Assembly (NCBI GenBank): GCA_023213315.1
Contig: JAKCPI010000413.1
Coordinates: 1-64,000 of the forward strand
DNA: 64,000 nt
Direction: 5' to 3'
Source: Euborellia annulipes
Lineage: Eukaryota; Arthropoda; Insecta; Dermaptera; Anisolabididae
Translations under genes and position numbers: made by a program
Notes under the pieces: model-generated
What the model was told of the DNA's origin: nothing
The model's input: only the letters and a program-made list of their open reading frames with translations
Databases searched by the model: none
In this document: positions 59,331 to 64,000 of the stretch, piece after piece
How the letters are laid out: every line of letters starts with the position of its first letter
Position numbering within the stretch: position 1 is the stretch's first letter

Positions 59331-59628
59331 GAAAGAAAATTATTATTGCTACTATTCAATCTAGTGCCTGCTTGAGGATTTGTTTACATTCATAGAATAC
59401 ATAAATGCAAAGAATACATAAATATTTCTTTATACATTTCCTATGGGAGAAATAGTAGCTTTAGGAATTAATAACTCAAAAATTTATAGGAATTTCGGGA
59501 GGAAAAAAAATTTCCTGTAATCCGTAGAAGGTCCTCTTTAAGCAGATAAAATTTGGTTCCGGAATTACTGAAAGTTGGTCAAACAGCGTGACAGACAGAC
59601 ATTAGTGAATTATATATATAATAGATTT
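59331..59628 (-). mobile_element. HEL-B variant joined to SINE-A head
   Basis: AAAGAAAATTATTATTGC, GTGCCTGCTTGAGGATTTGT, TTTGGTTCCGGAATTACTGA, AAACAGCGTGACAGACAGAC and ATTAGTGAATTATATATATA. GC end replaced by the SINE head. Confidence 0.83.
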
Positions 59629-59775
59629 TATGGAAATTTTATGGATTTTATAAAAATTAAACGATTCTGCTTTTTTCATTGTATGTAGGCTGAAGATGGC
59701 CTAGACCTCCGACCAAAACGTCAGTCTAAATTTAAATAAAAGACAATTTGGATGCACAGGTCTTGTCTATTTTCT
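59629..59775 (+). repeat. Segment with CTGAAGATGG ... AAAACGTC motif
   Basis: 59690-59725: GTAGGCTGAAGATGGCCTAG, ACCTCCGACCAAAACGTCAG, then AAATTTAAATAAAAGAC. A member of the recurring motif, with GAAAC changed to AAAAC. Confidence 0.5.
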
Positions 59776-59779
59776 AACT

Positions 59780-59848
59780 CAATACTTTCGATTACCGAAA
59801 GGTATGAGAAAGTTGTGTGCTGTGCGACAAGTCACACCAGATTTTTCT
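59780..59848 (+). repeat. HP 3'-hairpin, right part
   Basis: ACTTTCGATTACCGAAAGGT, ATGAGAAAGTTGTGTGCTGT and GCGACAAGTCACACCAGATT. Confidence 0.75.
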
Positions 59849-60271
59849 CAAAACTGTTATCGTCCGAGGCGCGGTAATGAAAATCTATTACCGTCCAGTC
59901 CGGGATTCTTGTTTTGTTAAGATTATTTTAAAGAAAATCTAATTATAAAATTGAGATTGTATTATGAAAATTATCACCGAATTCAAACAGAACATATTTA
60001 TCTAAGGCCCTTTGAAGAATGAATTCATTCATCCCCATTTATTTAAGATTGTTAATAAAGATGACAATTGTATTGTTAACTAGATACACTAGAGTGGAGA
60101 GCTTTTGTTAAGATAAGCCAAGAGATAACAAGCATACTAAATTTGTCGAACTTTGCCCAGCTTAGTCCTAAACTATTATTAATATTTATTTAAAAACAAA
60201 AAAGTACTATTATAATAGAGAAAAAGTAAAAAAATAATGTGATCTTTGACCTTCACTTTTGCCTTATTATT
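59849..60271. other. No feature recognised
   Basis: Contains a GTTATCGTCC/TTACCGTCC near repeat around 59860-59900. Otherwise AT-rich unique sequence. Confidence 0.4.
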
Positions 60272-60867
60272 ACTATTCCAATCTAGTGCCTGCTTGAGGA
60301 TTTATTTACATTCATAGAATACATAAATATTTCTCTATACATTTCCTATGGGAGAAATCGTAATTTTAGGAATTAATAACTCAAAAATTTATAGGAATTT
60401 CGGGAGGAAAATAATTTTCCTGTAATCCCTAGAAAGTCCTCTTTAAGCATATAAAATTTGGTTCCGGAATTATTGAAAGTTGGTCAAACAGCGTGACAGA
60501 CAGACAGACAGACAGACTACTGGGCAAAATTTTCTGCCCGACTTTGTACAAAAAGATTTTGTGGCACCCGAGATCTCTAGCCTCTCCGGGGCTTCTCCTT
60601 GCACCAGGACATCAAATATTTAATAAAAGTGGTTTATTTTTAAAATATATAGATTTAAAAAAAAAAAACTCTGGTGTGATTGCACCGCACACAACTTACT
60701 CTTCAATTTTGTGCTTGTCACTCCAGATTTTTTGTGTCGTCATTTATTTTGTTACCGACAGTGCGATACATTAGAATTCTATATAAATATGGGAAAATAT
60801 AATTTGGATGGAAACACAAGAGTAAAGTTGGTTTCAAAAGATTTCAATGACAAGATGAGAATATAGA
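60272..60867 (-). mobile_element. Block copy 2 (uninterrupted sister of 55598-57150)
   Basis: HEL-B variant in reverse (60272-60525), CTACTGGGCAAAATTTTCTG, the empty CACCCGAG site (60565-60572), CTCTAGCCTCTCCGGGGCTT, then HP 3' hairpin (60672-60735) and HP inner flank GTTACCGACAGTGCGATACA. It differs from copy 1 mainly by the missing hAT element and by a small replacement at 60600-60625. Confidence 0.85.
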
Positions 60868-61690
60868 TTCTAAAGCAAGGGCGGATGCAGAGGTGTTTCT
60901 CGCCCCCCCCGGGTAATCTGGTGTGACTGGTCGCACAGCACACTATTTTTTCTTGGCCTGATCTCAAAAATTTTTCTGCGAAAAAAATTTTTTTTTTCGC
61001 GGAACCGAAGTTTTCCGGACACAAAAATTTTTGCCGCCCGCGGAACATTTTCTCTTTCGCGGAACCTAAATTTTTTCCCCGGCCGTAAAAATATTTTACC
61101 TTTTTTTTTTTTTAGAGACGCAAAATTTTTGCCACCCGCGGAACCAAAATTTTTTTCATGTGCCGCCCGCGGGAACATTCCCTCTTTCGTGGAACTAATT
61201 TTTTTTTCACATCCGTAAACAAAATTTTTCCCCCGTCCGTAAAAATTTGATTTATATTTAATACAAATCTAATTTTTAAGTATTAATTTTTTAAATTTTA
61301 CATTAAAAATAATTTTTTTCAAATCTCGGGGGGGGGGAAATTACCTCATTTTACCCCCCCCCCCCTTGTATCCGCCCTTGTTCTAAAGAGGATCTAAAAA
61401 ATAATTGATTTTTGATTTTTTAATCAAAATCCTTAAAGCGAATTTTGAGAAAATCAAAAATAACTGTAAAAGTACATCAATAAAGTACTAGTGCTCTTTG
61501 ACCGATTTTGTTCTAAAGCTTCAAGTCACGTGCCAGCTGGGTGCCTAATTTAAATATAAAATTTCAACCTCGTAGCTCTTTTTGTTCTTGAGATATTTTG
61601 TTCACAGTCAGACGGGACCCACTTTTTTGGACTCAGGGGGCCTCAAAACTCGACGTCCAATTTTTGACATGAATTCAAGAAAGTAATAAA
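60868..61690 (-). mobile_element. HP body continued, split by a hAT element
   Basis: HP body resumes at 61381 (TTCTAAAGAGGATCTAAAAA) and runs to TTTTGACATGAATTCAAGAA at 61690. The 5' hairpin is missing. Confidence 0.85.
60876..61380. mobile_element. hAT-type element, 505 bp, containing an HP hairpin arm
   Basis: Ends CAAGGGCGGATGCAGAGG and GTATCCGCCCTTG, 8-bp target duplication TTCTAAAG (60868-60875, 61381-61388). Near the left end it includes AATCTGGTGTGACTGGTCGC and ACAGCACAC, one arm of the HP 3' hairpin. The middle holds degenerate CGCGGAAC and TTTTTGCCGCCCG repeats. C- and G-runs lie near both ends. Other pieces: 22418-22490, 23463-23583, 20880-21070. Confidence 0.92.
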
Positions 61691-62228
61691 ATTATTACTA
61701 GTGTCTAAATAATTTTATTCTCCCCGACCAATCCACGATCACAATTTTAAAACTTTTTTTTTTCTAATCGATAGATGAAATTTCTGTTCGGATAAATGAG
61801 AAAACGCCATAAATAAAGTAAAATAAATCTTTTTTTTTTTCTCTCACTCAACTTTTTCAAACTTTTTTTTTGTTCTTTACGCTAAACTTTTATTTAATTT
61901 CCTCTATTATTTGTTTAAATAAATAAATGAATTAATTAGGAATCTATAATAGAGCTATTAATATAATAAAAAAAGGGCAAAGAATATTAATTTGAAGTCA
62001 CGAAATCAAAAGAAAGTTTGCAAGAGAGACAAAAAAAAGTCTCTGCCCGTCCTCTCTGTCTTAAACAGGTGATTTACCGTAAGGCCCTTCAAGAAAATCC
62101 CTCCTCTTTCCCGGAGGTCTTTGCCATTGAGGGATTCTCTTGAGTCCAACTCAAGATTCCCTCCTCTATTTTCTAAAAAGAATCTTTTTTTTTTCTCAAA
62201 TATTATTGGAAGTATTTCAAAGTTTTAA
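61691..62228. other. No feature recognised
   Basis: AT-rich, with T-runs. A short stretch at 62090-62165 (CCCTCCTCTTTCCCGGAGGT and a second CCCTCCTCT) is less AT-rich. Confidence 0.4.
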
Positions 62229-62741
62229 CAGGCTATTTGGGGGTACTCTAGGATGTCTATCTTGAGTTTTCGACCATGTACTAACTTAGGTGAAAGAGGG
62301 GTAAAGACCTCTTTTTTCAGTTTTTCGCTTATATCTCGTAAACTAAGCGTATTCTGCGCATCATAGCACAATACAAATTTGTAGAGTATTAAATTTGCTA
62401 AAATTTGGTTCATAAAACGAATTTGTAAACCCAATATTAACGCAAAAACGGTCGGTCAAAATGTATTAATAAAATTTGGTCTAATTTTGACCGGCCGTAT
62501 CTCGGTTAATATTGCGTTTACAAATTCTTTTTATAAACCAAATTATAGCAAATTTAATACTCTACAACTTTGCATTGGACTATGGTAGACAAAATATGCT
62601 TAGTTTACGAGATATAAGCGAAAAATTAAAAAAAGTTCAAGATTTTTGAGGTTTTTTCACTTCCTTCCCCTCCAAGTTAGCAAGGCGTCCTCGAGGTCGA
62701 AAACTTAGGATAGACATCCTAGAGAACCCCCAAATAACCTG
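62229..62741. mobile_element. Fold-back MITE, 513 bp
   Basis: Ends CAGGCTATTTGGGGGTACTC and GAACCCCCAAATAACCTG. Arms of about 230 bp share CTAGGATGTCTATC, GTAAACTAAGC-type (AGCGTATTCTG / AGCATATTTTG), TTTGCTA-AAATTTGGTT and AACGCAATATTAACC-like segments. The centre (62450-62480) is AAAATGTATTAATAAAATTT. The flanks show no clear target duplication. Confidence 0.85.
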
Positions 62742-62866
62742 CAAAAACATTACCTTCGGATGATTATTATTTCGATCATATCAACTGGACTAAAATGCCT
62801 CCAATCTCAAAATGCATTTTATTGATGAGGAGTTAAAAAATTCTCGAAAGTCATAATCTCGAATAA
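62742..62866. other. No feature recognised
   Basis: Short spacer. Confidence 0.35.
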
Positions 62867-62870
62867 TTTT

Positions 62871-63365
62871 ATCTTTCTTTTACCTATAGGCCTATACGTA
62901 TGTTACTATAGAGAAAGTAATTGGATTCATGTCAAGATTTTGAATTCTCATGAGTTCAAAAAAGTGGGTCCCGCAAAATGGTCTGTCTGTGAACAAAATA
63001 TCTCAATAACGAAAAGAGCTACGATATTGAAATTTTATATTAAAGTTAGGCACCTCCGTGGCACGTGTCACGAAGATTTTGATCAAAATCGACCAAAAAG
63101 TACTAGAACTTTACTGATGCACTTTTTCAGTTTTTTTCGATTTTCTCAAAATTCGCTCCAAAGATTTTGATTAAAATTCATAAATCAATTATTTTTTAGT
63201 TCCTTTTTAAAATGTATATTCTCATTTTGCTCTCAAAATTGTTTGAAACACACTTTACTCTTGAACTTCATAGGAAAGATATTAGGCCATGGTAACAAAA
63301 TTTAAATATTTTCCCATATTTATAAATTTTACATCTTGAATCCTAATATATCGGTATACAATTAC
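62871..63365 (+). mobile_element. HP copy, 3' hairpin lost
   Basis: 5' hairpin ATCTTTCTTTTACCTATAGG, then CTATAGAGAAAGTAATTGGA, body with microsatellite reduced, to ATCCTAATATATCGGTATAC, where a hAT MITE follows. Confidence 0.87.
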
Positions 63366-63729
63366 TAGGAACCGACTGAATATTCGGTTTCGGCCAGTTT
63401 CGGCCAAAAATCCTGGTTTCGGTTTCGGCCAAAATGTAGCCGAAACCTGAGTCTGAAAATATGGGATGAGACTCGCACGCCAAAAAAAAAGTCAAAATCA
63501 TTTACACTGGAGGGAGGAAAGAATTTTTTTCACGGGAGGGGAAAAAATTTCCCCGCAGGGCGGAAAACTTTGGTTCCGCAAAAGGGGCGGAAAAATTTAG
63601 TTATAAAAAAAAAAAATGTCTATATATGCCTCTGATAGGAAATACAAGTTTCGATTTCGGCCGAAACTAACTGTAAGATTGAGGCCGAAATTCGGTTTCG
63701 GCTGAAAATCTTATTTCGGTCGGACCCTA
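63366..63729. mobile_element. hAT-type MITE, 364 bp
   Basis: Ends TAGGAACCGACTGAATATTC and TTATTTCGGTCGGACCCTA. The target duplication is ACAATTAC (63358-63365) and ACAATTAG (63730-63737), 7 of 8 identical. TTTCGGCC and GGCCGAAA recur in both halves. The middle has GGCGGAAAACTTTGGTTCCG, like the repeats at 60950-61250. Confidence 0.85.
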
Positions 63730-63737
63730 ACAATTAG

Positions 63738-64000
63738 AGATATTTTATTGGTCCGTGAGGATGACCGAAACGTAAAAATACTAATATTTATTAATAAGTC
63801 TCTCTCCCTTAAGCAAAGCAATCTTGTGCTTCATGAAAGGAGTTAGCAATCCTAAACAAAAAAAAAAAAAAATTTAAATTATATTGGCTAACATTTAATT
63901 AAAATAAGTTAAAAACACTTTTATTTTTCGTTCTTTAAAAAAGTGTTCAGCTACAGCCTGCCCAATAGTTAGAATAATAAATAAATGAAAATTAATTGGT
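63738..64000. other. Unassigned, with GAAACGT motif
   Basis: GGTCCGTGAGGATGACCGAA, then ACGTAAAAATAC at 63751-63782, is another relative of the recurring stem-loop motif. The rest is AT-rich. Confidence 0.4.

Noticed and set aside
60870..61178. 102-codon minus-strand ORF rich in K, F and R
   Set aside because: Arises from degenerate CGCGGAA/TTTTT repeats inside a hAT MITE. Low complexity and no domain.

Overview
This window looks like gene-poor, AT-rich DNA from an animal nuclear genome, most likely an invertebrate and plausibly an arthropod. The reasons are spliced-exon signals, tRNA-derived SINEs, Helitrons, hAT and Tc1/mariner-type MITEs, a mariner transposase relic, a LINE reverse-transcriptase relic and abundant microsatellites. 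I see no operons, Shine-Dalgarno sites, rRNA or intact tRNA genes, and cannot name the species.

Most of the window is layers of non-autonomous transposable elements. Family HP (about 0.55-0.68 kb, more than 30 copies or fragments) has a hairpin at each end: a 5' hairpin beginning ACTTTCTCTTACC and a roughly 90-bp 3' hairpin ending CACACCAGATTTTT. Family HEL-B (about 0.4 kb, roughly 20 copies) is a canonical Helitron: 5' TC, 3' CTAG, insertion between A and T, and a GC-rich 3' end holding three hairpins. SINE-A is a tRNA-headed SINE that often sits inside HEL-B. SINE-B and SINE-C are two further tRNA-headed families. R12 is a 0.57-kb repeat present three times. At least six small elements have 8-bp target duplications and hAT-like ends. 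One MITE duplicates TA. Several long fold-back elements are also present.

The only part that behaves like a host gene is on the minus strand at 1.36-2.58 kb: two short open segments with good splice sites and matching phase, of unrecognised product. Other coding traces are a mariner transposase pseudogene (44.5-45.1 kb), an L1/Tx1-like reverse-transcriptase fragment (38.8-39.2 kb) and an ORF of doubtful meaning at 40.7-41.15 kb. A GC-richer patch at 48.4-48.65 kb looks promoter-like.

Layout: 0-5 kb HP copies, the exon pair and a garbled SINE; 5-10 kb a fold-back element, Helitron fragments and little else; 10-18.4 kb HEL-B, HP, R12 and nested Helitrons; 18.4-24.7 kb HP, R12 with a hAT insertion and an HP inverted dimer; 24.7-36 kb HEL-B/HP/SINE mosaic; 36-39 kb a 2.1-kb terminal-inverted-repeat element and the LINE relic; 39-48 kb HP, SINE-B palindrome and mariner relics; 48-55 kb HP/HEL-B/SINE and a perfect 56-bp hairpin; 55-64 kb a duplicated block with a hAT insertion, then more fold-backs and hAT MITEs. 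Several insertions can be read against an uninterrupted sister copy within the window, which gives a relative order of events.
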